DNA of 64,000 nucleotides, taken from Nitrosomonas sp. Its GTDB lineage: Bacteria; Pseudomonadota; Gammaproteobacteria; Burkholderiales; Nitrosomonadaceae. This document shows positions 37,280 to 46,444 of this stretch, one piece after another. Positions within the stretch are counted from its first letter, which is position 1; every line of letters starts with the position of its first letter. The stretch covers positions 62,001 to 126,000 of the forward strand of contig NZ_JAIEMO010000009.1 in NCBI RefSeq assembly GCF_019752095.1, written 5' to 3'. Made by a program: the position numbers and the translations under genes. The notes under the pieces are model-generated. The model saw nothing but the letters and a program-made list of their open reading frames with translations, had not been told where the DNA came from and made no database searches.

Positions 37280-37684
37280 CTACAGAATATCTCCGTCAAC
37301 ATAAAACCATATTCCAGCTTCGCGAACAAATCGGCTGATTTCGTGTAGCCGGTGGGCTCGCCCATTGATTTTGTAGCGTGCGATAAATTCAACCATGGCG
37401 TTATCCGCCGCAGATTGTTCGTGGCGTTTGATTGCCAGTCCTAGCCATTTTTTGGACAATTGATCGGTTAATCCTAGGGAAGTGGGGCGTGTATCGGGGT
37501 GCCAGGTTGCTAGTAGATAGTCTTCACAATTCAGTGTGTATGCCGTGTAACGTGAACGCATCAGGATTTCTGCGGTGGTGGCTGGTTCCCCTTGATCGAG
37601 GTAACGGCTGCAGCAATCAGCGTATTGTTTGCCGCTGCCGCAAAGACAAGCCAATGTTTCTAAATGAGTGGTTTGGGTATTCAT
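37280..37684 (-). CDS. YchJ family protein with SEC-C zinc motif
   Basis: The 134-residue product starts near a zinc-binding SEC-C motif (ACLCGSGKQYADCC, residues about 12-25). It continues with the UPF0225 pattern of RSRYTAYTLNCEDYLLATW. The role of the YchJ family is not established. The frame is open back to 37789, but family homology favours 37684 and avoids overlap with the divergent dinB. No Shine-Dalgarno is visible. Confidence 0.85.
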   Translation of the reverse strand: MNTQTTHLETLACLCGSGKQYADCCSRYLDQGEPATTAEILMRSRYTAYTLNCEDYLLATWHPDTRPTSLGLTDQLSKKWLGLAIKRHEQSAADNAMVEFIARYKINGRAHRLHEISRFVREAGIWFYVDGDIL

Positions 37685-37727
37685 ATACAATGCGGTTTGT
37701 CTATCGGTGTAATTTATCACAGTCTGC

Positions 37728-38906
37728 ATGAATATTGCCCTGAACCCAACAATGAACGTCTCATCGCGTCGTATTGCGCATTTGGACATGGATGCTTTTT
37801 ATGCCTCGGTTGAGCTGTTGCGTTACCCTGAGTTGCACGGTTTGCCAGTTGTGATCGGTGGACGCAACGAGTACCAGCCGGTGATGCAAACGGATGGCAG
37901 AAGGAATTTTTACCGTTTGCGTGATTATGTTGGTCGCGGAGTTATTACGACAGCTACGTATGAGGCGCGTGCTTTGGGAGTCCATTCCGCCATGGGTGTC
38001 ATGAAAGCCGCGCAGCTGGCGCCGGACGCGATTCTACTACCGGTGGATTTTGCTATTTACCGGCATTATTCGCGTTTGTTTAAAGCGGCTGTTGCGGGCA
38101 TTTCTCCACAAATTGAGGATTCTGGTATCGATGAAATATACGTTGATCTGAGTAACTTTTCGGATGAGATATTGCCATTGGCAAAATGTATCAAACAGGC
38201 GGTCAAGGATGCGACCGGACTTTCTTGTTCGATTGGGATTGCGCCGAATAAATTATTATCTAAAATTTGTTCGGATTTGGAAAAGCCCGATGGTTTGACC
38301 ATCCTAGAGATGTCTGACATCCCGCAGCGAATCTGGCCGTTACCGGTACTTAAAATCAATGGTATTGGACCTAAAGCTGCCACTAAACTGGCGTTACTGG
38401 GTATTACTACGATTGCTGAATTGGCACAAGCTGATTTAAGTTTTCTCCGGCTTCACTTTGGGCGCAGCTACTCAATCTGGCTATATGAAGCATCGCGCGG
38501 CATCGATTCACGTCCTGTCATTATCGATGCGGAACCTAAGTCCATCAGCCGGGAAACTACATTTGAGCGTGATTTGCACCCGCAGCAGGATCGTTCCGAA
38601 TTATCTGCAGCATTTACTGCATTGTGTATCCAAGTCGCTGATGACCTTAAACGCAAAGGTTATGTTGGTCGTACTGTTTGTATCAAGTTACGCTTCGAGG
38701 ATTTTCATACGCTTACACGTGATTGTTCATTGACTGCACATACCGGTGATCCAGCTTTGATACGTCATGCTGCCGGAGAATGTTTGCGACGTGTGCCATT
38801 GCAGAAAAGAATTAGATTGCTCGGCATAAAAGTCACTACGCTTTGCTCCGTTAACGCCGCTGCTGAAATTGAATCTCGACAAAGAAAATTGCCATTGCTG
38901 CCGTAA
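37728..38906 (+). CDS. dinB: Y-family DNA polymerase IV-like translesion polymerase
   Basis: The 392-residue protein has the catalytic HLDMDAFYASVE (residues about 18-29), the second acidic pair in DSGIDEIYVDLS (about 129-140), and the helix-hairpin-helix KINGIGPKAATKL (about 210-222). The C-terminal little-finger domain is present. Pol IV copies past N2-deoxyguanosine lesions. The normal YSIDEAFLD is replaced by SGIDEIYVD, and residues 45-75 contain an extra stretch before TTATYEARALGV, so it belongs to a variant DinB subgroup. The start could also be M9. Confidence 0.9.
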   Translation: MNIALNPTMNVSSRRIAHLDMDAFYASVELLRYPELHGLPVVIGGRNEYQPVMQTDGRRNFYRLRDYVGRGVITTATYEARALGVHSAMGVMKAAQLAPDAILLPVDFAIYRHYSRLFKAAVAGISPQIEDSGIDEIYVDLSNFSDEILPLAKCIKQAVKDATGLSCSIGIAPNKLLSKICSDLEKPDGLTILEMSDIPQRIWPLPVLKINGIGPKAATKLALLGITTIAELAQADLSFLRLHFGRSYSIWLYEASRGIDSRPVIIDAEPKSISRETTFERDLHPQQDRSELSAAFTALCIQVADDLKRKGYVGRTVCIKLRFEDFHTLTRDCSLTAHTGDPALIRHAAGECLRRVPLQKRIRLLGIKVTTLCSVNAAAEIESRQRKLPLLP

Positions 38907-38988
38907 TACGCTAAAAAATAATAACTATAATAATTAGTTAGTCTGGTAGTTACATTGCGACTTGAAGAAAATTTGAAAAGGAATTGTT

Positions 38989-39654
38989 ATGTTTGATCGC
39001 GCTGATTTTTGCCGCATAGCGCCATTCGGCGCTTATGTTTTTTTCATGGTATTGGAGGACGTGTTATTAAAATTTGGCTGGGAAGCTAATGATTTGCGTA
39101 TGCTCTATGTGGTCAAAATAGCCGTTGTGGTTGGGCTGCTTTGGGTGATGCGAAAAGCTTATAGCGAATTGCGTTGGTCGGTCGACAGCAGTCTTCGCAC
39201 CTGGATGGTTGCAATATTTTCTGGTGTCATAGTGTTTATTGCCTGGGTTAATTTGACCGCAGATTGGATGGTGATGGGAGAGGCCGTTGGTTTTGATCCA
39301 CGCGATAATGATGAGATTGATTGGTTTCTGGTAACTGTGAGATTGATTGGCGCGGCTCTGGTGGTTCCCGTAATGGAAGAATTATTTTGGCGATCCTTTC
39401 TGATGCGCTGGATTGATCACCCAAATTTTCTTACTGTTAATCCCGCGCAAGTCGGATTAAAAGCTTTCTGTATCACGGCAGCACTTTTCGCACTTGCACA
39501 CAGTTTATGGTTTGCCGGATTGTTTGCAGGTATTGTTTATAATTTACTTTATATGCGTAGTGGAACGCTATGGTCTCCCATTCTTGCTCACGCTACGACC
39601 AATGGAATTTTAGGCATCTGGATTATCTATACAGGTAATTGGGGTTTTTGGTAA
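38989..39654 (+). CDS. CPBP family intramembrane protease, exosortase-associated type
   Basis: The 221-residue membrane protein has about six helices and the three motifs of CPBP (Abi/CAAX protease) enzymes: EELFWRSFLMRW (about 129-140), FALAHSLW (about 163-170) and HATTNG (about 202-207). The sequence style matches the subgroup often encoded near exosortase loci (TIGR03008 as I recall). No exosortase or PEP-CTERM protein is in this window, so the link is by family only. GAAAAGGAA precedes the start. Confidence 0.82.
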   Translation: MFDRADFCRIAPFGAYVFFMVLEDVLLKFGWEANDLRMLYVVKIAVVVGLLWVMRKAYSELRWSVDSSLRTWMVAIFSGVIVFIAWVNLTADWMVMGEAVGFDPRDNDEIDWFLVTVRLIGAALVVPVMEELFWRSFLMRWIDHPNFLTVNPAQVGLKAFCITAALFALAHSLWFAGLFAGIVYNLLYMRSGTLWSPILAHATTNGILGIWIIYTGNWGFW

Positions 39655-39690
39655 GAGAATTTGATGGCGCGATTATTTTCTTACCTTCAT

Positions 39691-40407
39691 TTACATCACG
39701 CTTTCAGGATGCTCAACTATTTCTTGATAAATTAGGTGTCTTAACGTAAACGTCTGGTCTGGTTTCATTTCAGTAAACTCAACCCCTGAAAAAATTACAT
39801 TTTTATTCTTTTGTTTAGAAGATCTGATGATGGCCCTAATAGATAAAGGAATTTCTTTGTCATCTACTATGATAGTAAAAGATAAGGATACAACTGAACC
39901 TGGCGTTCCCAAAGGAGCTGTTGAATTGATTCCAGCGCCATAAAAACTAAGATCTACGATATTGATTGGATTAGTTTCCTCGGCGAGAGTCGCTTGATAA
40001 TTACATTTAATTCTTCGTGATTTTCGAAAACACTGCCTCTGTATATTCTGAGGAAAAGATAAATGTAAAAATTTATAGGGTATTTTTATAATTTTATCGA
40101 CATAAGTAAAGAATTTATAGGCATTCTGCCCGGAAATTAAGCGTGCGCTAATCTGATCGCCTTCAACGAAAGGCGAGCCAGTTAACTGACCAGATGTTGG
40201 CATAGTCACAATTAAAGTGCTGCCTGGCACATAGCCGATCATCGATGTTGCATGTGCATTGTTTGGTTCATCAGAATTCTTAGCATATGTGGCTAAAGTT
40301 AAATACATTTTATGGCCTACCTGAAGATGCATGTCTTCAAATTCGATCTTTTCTGATGAATCGCTAGTTGATTCAGTCGCTTCAGTTTTAGTATTTTGAT
40401 TGTGCAT
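39691..40407 (-). CDS. PilZ-domain c-di-GMP receptor with YcgR-like N-terminus
   Basis: The 238-residue protein has a YcgR-N type domain (residues about 25-120, VGHKMYLTLATYAKNS). Then comes a PilZ domain with the two c-di-GMP motifs: R-x3-R in RKSRRIKCN (about 128-136) and VDLSFYGAGI (about 151-160, the D/N-x-S-x2-G box). YcgR-like proteins slow flagella or adjust motility when c-di-GMP rises. No flagellar gene is nearby, so the target is unknown. It is divergent from the porin gene. Confidence 0.88.
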   Translation of the reverse strand: MHNQNTKTEATESTSDSSEKIEFEDMHLQVGHKMYLTLATYAKNSDEPNNAHATSMIGYVPGSTLIVTMPTSGQLTGSPFVEGDQISARLISGQNAYKFFTYVDKIIKIPYKFLHLSFPQNIQRQCFRKSRRIKCNYQATLAEETNPINIVDLSFYGAGINSTAPLGTPGSVVSLSFTIIVDDKEIPLSIRAIIRSSKQKNKNVIFSGVEFTEMKPDQTFTLRHLIYQEIVEHPESVM

Positions 40408-40811
40408 TTTATAAGTTGTTGATTATTAGAATTGTATTTGCTCTTATTTAACGACGCTAATAGTTAGATCTTTAGCAATATCAAAAGCATTTTATGATCG
40501 ATGCGTTGAAATAGTACTTTTAAGATTTTCTAATTATCGAGTTGAGTTTCTTCCGGGTTTAATTCCCTGCAGCAAGCTACAGGTGCTTTATTAATTTAAG
40601 TTGCTGTAGATAAATGGGTATTCAAAATGATCTCAGATTTAATTGATCAAACTAATACATTTGTTGTATTTTTTCCAATAAAGCAAATATCCACGGAGTT
40701 CGCGTTGACCCTTCACGTTATTCAGTGTTAGAGTTCTGTCCATGTGAAGATTAGGGTTTTTAGTTTCTGCTTGTGTTTGTATCTTTTGTATAAACATTTT
40801 TAAAGGGGGAG
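40408..40811. other. regulatory intergenic region upstream of the BBP2 porin
   Basis: About 400 bases separate the divergent PilZ and porin genes. At 40705-40733 TTGACC, 17 bases and TTAGAG form a weak promoter candidate for the porin. CTGCAGCAAGCTACAG near 40567 is an imperfect palindrome. No gene is seen. Confidence 0.4.
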
Positions 40812-42197
40812 TTGATGAAAGATAAAACGATTAATAAGCGCCAGATGCTGCGTGCCGTTACAGGAGGACTGTTACTAATCGGCATGAGTGCGTCTGGTGT
40901 TTATGCTAACAGCGTGACAAGTAGTAATAGTTTCATGGAAGCACTGAAAAGAACTGGTATCACGGCCGGGGGTTGGGTTCATGGTGGTGCGACATTTAAT
41001 CCTAGTTCAACGCATGGCTTCAACGGTCCGGTCACTTTTACTGATCAGGCAAACAGGTTTCAACTGAATCAGTTGAATCTTTTCCTAGAGCGCGCAGTAA
41101 AAACAGAAGGCACAGGCTGGGACGTTGGTTTCAGGGCTGATTTCTTATTCGGTACTGATGCAATTTTTACTCAAGCCTATGGTAATCCGGCATTTGATGT
41201 GCATAACGGTAGGCCTTTGGCAGATCGGGGTAATTGGGATCTGGACATATGTTGTAATTCCAGCCGTACCTATGGCATTGCAATCCCACAGGCTTATGCA
41301 GAAATATATGCACCTGTTGGTAATGGATTGAATGTGAAGGTAGGCCATTTTTATACACCGATTGGTTTTGAATCGGTTCCTGCTCCGAACAACTTCTTCT
41401 ATTCACATGCCTATACCATGCAGTATGGGGAGCCTTTCACGCATACCGGTGTATTGGGTAACTACACAGTGAATAAGAATTTCACTGCTATGGCCGGTAC
41501 AATCGGTGGTAGCGGAACGGGTGGTTGGGACGGCAATTTCGACAAGCAGATGGAAAATTGGGGCGGCATTGGTGGTGTTACCTGGACCAGCAATGATAGC
41601 AATACCTCCTTCAATGTCAGTGGTACCGGCAGCACGGCATCAACTCGTAACAGTAGCTTCTGGGGTATGTATAGTCTTGTTTTGCAGCACAAATTTACAG
41701 ACAGAACGCATTTAATATTACAACATGATCACGGTTTTGCTGATAACGTAATGCTCTTTAATAATGTTTATAATGGCGTTATCAAAGATGCGGAATGGTA
41801 TGGAGTCAATTCACACTTGTACTATGATGTAACTCCCAATGTGTCTGTGGGTGTACGTGCTGAATGGTTTCGCGATCGTGATGGTTTCCGCGTTTTTTCA
41901 CCAGGCAGGGTAACTGCGGCAACCAATCATCTTGGAAATAGCTATGCGAGTAACATTGGATTGCTTGGTACTAGCACACCTGCAGATTATTATGCGGTAA
42001 CTATCGGTGCTAACTGGAAAGCGCTTAGAACGCTTAAAATGGGTTGGCAAGGGATGAGAGATTTGAATATTCGCCCGAATATCCGATATGACCGCGTAGA
42101 TGCACTTCATGAGTCACTCCAGGCATCTGCTTACCGGCCTTTTGGTGGTAATAAAGATCAGATTCTTTTCTCGTTGGATGCAATACTGCCTTTCTAA
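40812..42197 (+). CDS. outer-membrane porin, BBP2 family
   Basis: The 461-residue precursor has a signal peptide (residues about 1-32, ending SGVYA) and a barrel of the BBP2 (OmpL-like) type. GWVHGGATFN lies near the N-terminus, then the strand pair FRADFLFGTDAIFTQAYG. The central VKVGHFYTPIGFESVPAPNN (about 178-197) is characteristic. It ends in a Phe (AILPF) for Bam recognition. The CC in the loop DICCNSS is unusual. GGGGGAG precedes the start. A terminator hairpin follows. Confidence 0.88.
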   Translation: MMKDKTINKRQMLRAVTGGLLLIGMSASGVYANSVTSSNSFMEALKRTGITAGGWVHGGATFNPSSTHGFNGPVTFTDQANRFQLNQLNLFLERAVKTEGTGWDVGFRADFLFGTDAIFTQAYGNPAFDVHNGRPLADRGNWDLDICCNSSRTYGIAIPQAYAEIYAPVGNGLNVKVGHFYTPIGFESVPAPNNFFYSHAYTMQYGEPFTHTGVLGNYTVNKNFTAMAGTIGGSGTGGWDGNFDKQMENWGGIGGVTWTSNDSNTSFNVSGTGSTASTRNSSFWGMYSLVLQHKFTDRTHLILQHDHGFADNVMLFNNVYNGVIKDAEWYGVNSHLYYDVTPNVSVGVRAEWFRDRDGFRVFSPGRVTAATNHLGNSYASNIGLLGTSTPADYYAVTIGANWKALRTLKMGWQGMRDLNIRPNIRYDRVDALHESLQASAYRPFGGNKDQILFSLDAILPF

Positions 42198-42224
42198 TGT
42201 GACATGCATTATGTAGCAATTATC

Positions 42225-42252
42225 AAAAAATGCGCTTTCGGGCGCATTTTTT
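42225..42252. terminator. bidirectional rho-independent terminator between porin and rluD
   Basis: AAAAAATGCGC (42225-42235) pairs with GCGCATTTTTT (42242-42252) around a six-base loop. A-run and T-run on either side let it serve both the plus-strand porin and the minus-strand rluD. Confidence 0.85.
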
Positions 42253-43283
42253 TATTCTGCTCTGATCGATTTGTTGTTCTGCCGCAACATTAGCAGCAAA
42301 TCAGTGATGTCATCCGGAGCTGCGATCTCCCACTGACTGATTTGTTCGGTTTGCGGATGGGTCAATGCAAGTTTTTGAGCATGCAGTGCTTGCCGAGGAA
42401 AGTTTATCAATAGTTGAGCAATGGCTTGCGCTGTTTTTCCAGGTTTGCCTCCATAGACAGGATCGCCTACTAAGGCATGTCCGATAGTGCTTAAATGCAC
42501 CCGGATTTGGTGCGTGCGGCCGGTTTCAAGGCTGCACTGAAGTAATGTGCAGCCATCAAATCTTTCAATAATTTGATAGTGCGTGCGTGCGGGTTTGCCT
42601 TTGGGTGTAACGGTCATTTTTGTGCGATGAATCGGGTGACGGCCAATCGGTGCATCGATATTTCCCGCTTGTTTAATTTCTCCTAGAACCAATGCCAGGT
42701 AGTCGCGTTTTACAGTGCGCTGCTGTAGCTGGCGCACAAGGCTTGTTTGTGCTGCAATAGTTTTTGCAACAACTAATAGCCCAGTAGTATTTTTGTCCAG
42801 ACGATGAACAATACCAGCGCGCGGTACATTCTTCAGTTCTGGAGCATGATGTAGTAATGCATTTAGCAAGGTACCTTGCCAGTTGCCATTACCTGGATGA
42901 GTTACCAGTCCAGCGGGTTTGTTGATGATAATGAGCGTTTCATCTTCTTCAATGATGTTTAAATGGATCGCTTCAGCCACAAAAGGTGATTCAGCTGCGA
43001 TATTCAGCGGAGAAACCTCGACAAGCTCATTTCCCCATACAAGCTGTTTGGCAGTAGCTATCTGCTCATTCACAAGGATTCTTTTCTCAGCAATCCAGGT
43101 TTGCAGACGACTACGTGACCAATGAGGAAGAAGCTTTGCCAAAGCTCGATCAAGGCGCAAGCCTGCACAATCAATCGGGATCGTTAAGTATACAATGTCC
43201 GTTGCTAATTTGTCGCTTACTGCCGTATGAGGCTTTACGCTATAATCACTCGTTGTATCTTTGTTTTCTACGGAATTTATCAT
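42252..43283 (-). CDS. rluD: 23S rRNA pseudouridine synthase RluD
   Basis: RluD makes pseudouridines 1911, 1915 and 1917 of 23S rRNA. The 343-residue protein has an S4 RNA-binding domain (residues about 38-100, GLRLDRALAKLLPHWSRSRL). The catalytic Asp lies in GIVHRLDKNTTGLLVVAKT (about 157-175), and CSLETGRTHQIRVHL and GDPVYGG follow. The start overlaps the divergent bamD start by two bases. An N-terminus of about 25 variable residues suggests the true start could be internal, but no better ATG exists. Confidence 0.93.
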   Translation of the reverse strand: MINSVENKDTTSDYSVKPHTAVSDKLATDIVYLTIPIDCAGLRLDRALAKLLPHWSRSRLQTWIAEKRILVNEQIATAKQLVWGNELVEVSPLNIAAESPFVAEAIHLNIIEEDETLIIINKPAGLVTHPGNGNWQGTLLNALLHHAPELKNVPRAGIVHRLDKNTTGLLVVAKTIAAQTSLVRQLQQRTVKRDYLALVLGEIKQAGNIDAPIGRHPIHRTKMTVTPKGKPARTHYQIIERFDGCTLLQCSLETGRTHQIRVHLSTIGHALVGDPVYGGKPGKTAQAIAQLLINFPRQALHAQKLALTHPQTEQISQWEIAAPDDITDLLLMLRQNNKSIRAE

Positions 43284-44088
43284 GTTACATAGTTTAGCTT
43301 TATTTCTGGTTTTAGGGTTATCAGCATGTGGTTTGTTGTCAGATCGTACAGATGATCAAACGGATTGGTCTGTCAATAAATTCTATTCGGAAGCAAGAGA
43401 AAAATTGAATGATGGTAGTTACGCTGCGGCTATTAAGCTCTATGAAACTTTAGAATCGCGCTATCCTTATGGCAGGATTGCTCAACAAGCGCAACTTGAA
43501 ATTGCTTATGCGCATTATAAAAATGATGAACCCGCTTCGGCAATTGCAGCAGCTGATCGATTTATTAAATTGCATCCCAATCATGCGAATGTAGATTACG
43601 CATATTATATCAAGGGATTGGCGAATTTTAACGAAGGTTGGGGTATGCTGGGTTTTTTGCTGAAGGGGCCGTTTAAGCAGGATATGAGCGAGCGTGATCC
43701 AAAAGCCTCGTATGAGTCGTTTGAAGTTTTTAAGGAATTGGTTGCCCGTTTTCCAGAAAGTAAATATGCGGCAGACTCTAGGCAGCGTATGGCGTATTTG
43801 CTTAATTTACTTGCCATGGGTGAAATTCATACTGCGCGATACTACATGAAACGCAAGGCTTATATTGCAGCTGCTAATCGGGCGCAGAATGCCGTCAAGG
43901 AATATCCCCCCACACCGGCGACGGAAGAGGCCTTATATATCATGATCAGAGCCTATGAAGCACTAGAAATGTATGACTTAAGGGACGATGCAGAACGTGT
44001 GATGCGAATTAATTTCCCTAACAGTATTTTTCTCGCGGAACTACCTGAAGTGGGTGCTAAAGCATGGTGGGAATTTTGGAAGAACTAA
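43282..44088 (+). CDS. bamD: outer membrane protein assembly factor BamD
   Basis: BamD is an essential lipoprotein of the Bam complex that folds outer-membrane proteins. The 268-residue precursor has a lipoprotein signal with lipobox LSAC (residues about 13-16). TPR-like repeats follow (KFYSEAREKLNDGSYAAAIKLYE, then YPYGRIAQQAQLEIAYAHYK). DPKASYESFEVFKELVARFPES and ARYYMKRKAYIAAANRAQ are family-typical. A TTG at 43261 would add seven residues, but the ATG at 43282 gives a proper signal. Confidence 0.95.
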   Translation: MLHSLALFLVLGLSACGLLSDRTDDQTDWSVNKFYSEAREKLNDGSYAAAIKLYETLESRYPYGRIAQQAQLEIAYAHYKNDEPASAIAAADRFIKLHPNHANVDYAYYIKGLANFNEGWGMLGFLLKGPFKQDMSERDPKASYESFEVFKELVARFPESKYAADSRQRMAYLLNLLAMGEIHTARYYMKRKAYIAAANRAQNAVKEYPPTPATEEALYIMIRAYEALEMYDLRDDAERVMRINFPNSIFLAELPEVGAKAWWEFWKN

Positions 44089-44125
44089 CAGCTCTTGACT
44101 CTGCTTGAATTGTTTACTCGTGAAC

Positions 44126-44560
44126 TTAAAGGTGAACCGCCAAGATATCGCATTTTGCATGATATAGAACTCCCTTTGCTGTGGAGCCCATTAATACAGC
44201 AAGACCGTGCCGCCCATGGGAGCCTACCACAATCAAATCAATACCTTCTTTCACAGCAAGCTGAGTAATTTCTTGCTGCGGCTCTCCCCATATCATCCAA
44301 CAGCGCTCTGGCGCAATGTTCAGTTCATTGCTAATTTGAATCAATTTTTCTTTTTCAGCTTCCAGCAGATCATATGATGAATTTTTATTCAGGGGGATTA
44401 CTGTCCCGTAGGGGGTGTCTGGCATGGGAATATTATCTAATACATGAATAATGTGAAGCTGTGCGTTAAATTGTGTTGCTAGAGATTTCGCTTTATACGC
44501 AACTGAGTGCACGAATCCGGAGAAATCAACAGCGAGTAAAATATTCTGATAATTGTTCAT
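44126..44560 (-). CDS. universal stress protein, UspA family
   Basis: The 144-residue protein begins ILLAVDFSGF and has the nucleotide-binding G-x2-G-x9-G-S/T motif (GSHGRHGLAVLMGST), followed by CDILAV. This identifies the ATP-binding branch of the family. Such proteins support survival under stress by mechanisms that differ between members. It is a single-gene unit on the minus strand, 37 bases beyond the converging bamD. Confidence 0.92.
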   Translation of the reverse strand: MNNYQNILLAVDFSGFVHSVAYKAKSLATQFNAQLHIIHVLDNIPMPDTPYGTVIPLNKNSSYDLLEAEKEKLIQISNELNIAPERCWMIWGEPQQEITQLAVKEGIDLIVVGSHGRHGLAVLMGSTAKGVLYHAKCDILAVHL

Positions 44561-44664
44561 AGGGAGTATTTTTCGATTATGGTAATAAACAAGAAAAAGT
44601 GTAAATTCTACAACAGCGCTGCACTGTACCGCATCTGTGCTGATCTTTATTTGTATGCCCAGAG

Positions 44665-45537
44665 CTATTGCTGGTCATGTCGATGTAGGTATTTTGATAG
44701 AAAGGCAATAACACGTAGTTCATATTCTCTGCCAGCATAAGTATGCATATTGAAATGTCTTGCGCCAGTTACAATCCATAAATCTTTAGGGATTCTCGCA
44801 GCCTCAAAGAGTCTTTCGGTTTCCGATTGAGTGGTATGCATATCATTGGTTCCAGAAATAAACAGCACTGGTGAGTTCAGGTTATTAATCTGAGCAATTG
44901 GGCTTAACGCGTCCATAGAAGTATCCAGATAAAAAGATAATTGCCATAGCATCAGCGGTAGCAATAGTACTCCAAATTCCCCAAAATGCAGTTTTAGACG
45001 ATTCTCAACAGCTTCTTCAATAGTGGGGTGAAGTGACTCGAGAATAACCGCATTCAAGCTCAAATCTTGCTTAGCTAGCACTATCGCTGCGGCCCCCAAA
45101 GATGTGCCGATTGCACCTATCCGTTCGGCTGGAAATGTTTTTCGTAAGAAAGTAACTGCCGCTTCTACATTCTTAGATTCGCGCAAACCAAAAGTAATAT
45201 TATCTCCGGCTGTTTCTCCATGTGCTTGTAAGTCAATAAATAAAACAGTAAAGCCCTGATCCTTTAGAAACCGGGCTCGACTTAGCATTTCAAGTCGGTT
45301 GCTGCGCATTGAATGAACCAGTAATACCACGCCATTCCCTGACTTTCCATAAACCAACCAGCCATGCACGGTTGGCCCATCTGTATCAGGAATCTGTACT
45401 GATTCAACTGGAAAATCCGTAGTTAATACTCCTACAGCAGTTGGTGCCGATGCGGTCAAAATTGTGCCTATAGCAAATATGCTGAGCATGATTACGAATA
45501 TAAAAACCAATATTTGAATGAGTAGTTTGTGCAGCAT
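44665..45537 (-). CDS. membrane-anchored alpha/beta hydrolase
   Basis: The 290-residue protein has one N-terminal membrane helix (about 7-29) and an alpha/beta hydrolase fold. The nucleophile Ser is in IGTSLGAAA (about 145-153), the acid Asp probably in FISGTNDMH, and the His in GARHFNMH. VLLVHSMRSN is the oxyanion region. The substrate is unknown. It lies alone between UspA and the FecR-like gene on the same strand. Confidence 0.85.
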   Translation of the reverse strand: MLHKLLIQILVFIFVIMLSIFAIGTILTASAPTAVGVLTTDFPVESVQIPDTDGPTVHGWLVYGKSGNGVVLLVHSMRSNRLEMLSRARFLKDQGFTVLFIDLQAHGETAGDNITFGLRESKNVEAAVTFLRKTFPAERIGAIGTSLGAAAIVLAKQDLSLNAVILESLHPTIEEAVENRLKLHFGEFGVLLLPLMLWQLSFYLDTSMDALSPIAQINNLNSPVLFISGTNDMHTTQSETERLFEAARIPKDLWIVTGARHFNMHTYAGREYELRVIAFLSKYLHRHDQQ

Positions 45538-45739
45538 GACATTTGGTTATTAATTGCATTGATAATAATTAACCACTGAAAGTGATTTTTTTGGATTATC
45601 GAGAGCTATTACTATCTCCTGATGTGATGTATGAGGACAATTTGTTGGTATTTACAGGAGGGCGCGCGAGAATTTACATTTCCATCTTTTTGATTCTTTT
45701 GTTTTTTTGCTATAGGGCGCTATTTCTAACGGTTGTGTA

Positions 45740-46288
45740 CTATAGGGGCGAACGCCAAGGTGCAATATCACGCGCAGTTATCAACCGGTGCTTGCTAATA
45801 CCAGCATCATCAAAATCAGCTTGTTCAAACGCACTGATCTGATAAACCCCAGAAGCCACGTGGATCTTGATATTTCCATCGGCAACTGCAATATGGCTGC
45901 CGCCGCCCTTGTGCAATTGGATACTAAAGCGAGTCCCATAATTTTTAATGATGGCATTGCCGACCTTTACTTCAAGCTGATTGACGGCATTTTTATGTAT
46001 GTCAAAATAAACATTTCCTTTGAGCAACTCAACTTGCAGCGATTGATTATATTTCACTGTTACAGAGCTATGCATATCCAGCGTCATGTCAATACCCGGT
46101 GCTATCGAAGTGGCAAGTTGTGCATCACTGTTGGTTTCATAGAAACGGATACTCTGGGGTTTGCCAAAATGCCAAGTCATCAGACCTAGCAGTACACAAA
46201 TGCCGATGATCGCGCAATGTACTAAGAAGCGCCGCCAACTAAAAACAAAATTAAAGGGTTGTATTAAGGGTGGCTCAGGTTCCTGCAT
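45740..46288 (-). CDS. FecR-like protein, C-terminally truncated
   Basis: The 182-residue protein has one membrane helix (about 23-40) and a FecR domain (about 65-160). LATSIAPGIDMTLDMHSSVTVKYN, then VELLKGNVYFDIHKN and NYGTRFSIQ, fits the VxVLxGxVxFxV and GTxFxV pattern. FecR proteins relay signals from TonB receptors to ECF sigma factors. This one stops at IAPWRSPL, just where the C-terminal domain should begin. No sigma factor or receptor gene is adjacent, so it is probably an orphan or decayed gene. Confidence 0.75.
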   Translation of the reverse strand: MQEPEPPLIQPFNFVFSWRRFLVHCAIIGICVLLGLMTWHFGKPQSIRFYETNSDAQLATSIAPGIDMTLDMHSSVTVKYNQSLQVELLKGNVYFDIHKNAVNQLEVKVGNAIIKNYGTRFSIQLHKGGGSHIAVADGNIKIHVASGVYQISAFEQADFDDAGISKHRLITARDIAPWRSPL

Positions 46289-46444
46289 TTGTAATTAGCA
46301 AGCGGCAAGTGAACGGAAAGTATAAATTATATACCGTGAATAGTTTCTTTGCTTTGTCATTTAGAACTAGATTAAGTTTGCTGCGGATGAAAGTATATTG
46401 AGGCGTTGCTAATTATGTTAAGGAGCTCAGGTTTCTGACTATCT

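Noticed and set aside
45582..45842. 86-codon plus-strand frame
   Set aside because: It overlaps the FecR-like gene on the other strand, has no ribosome site and its end reads like antisense.
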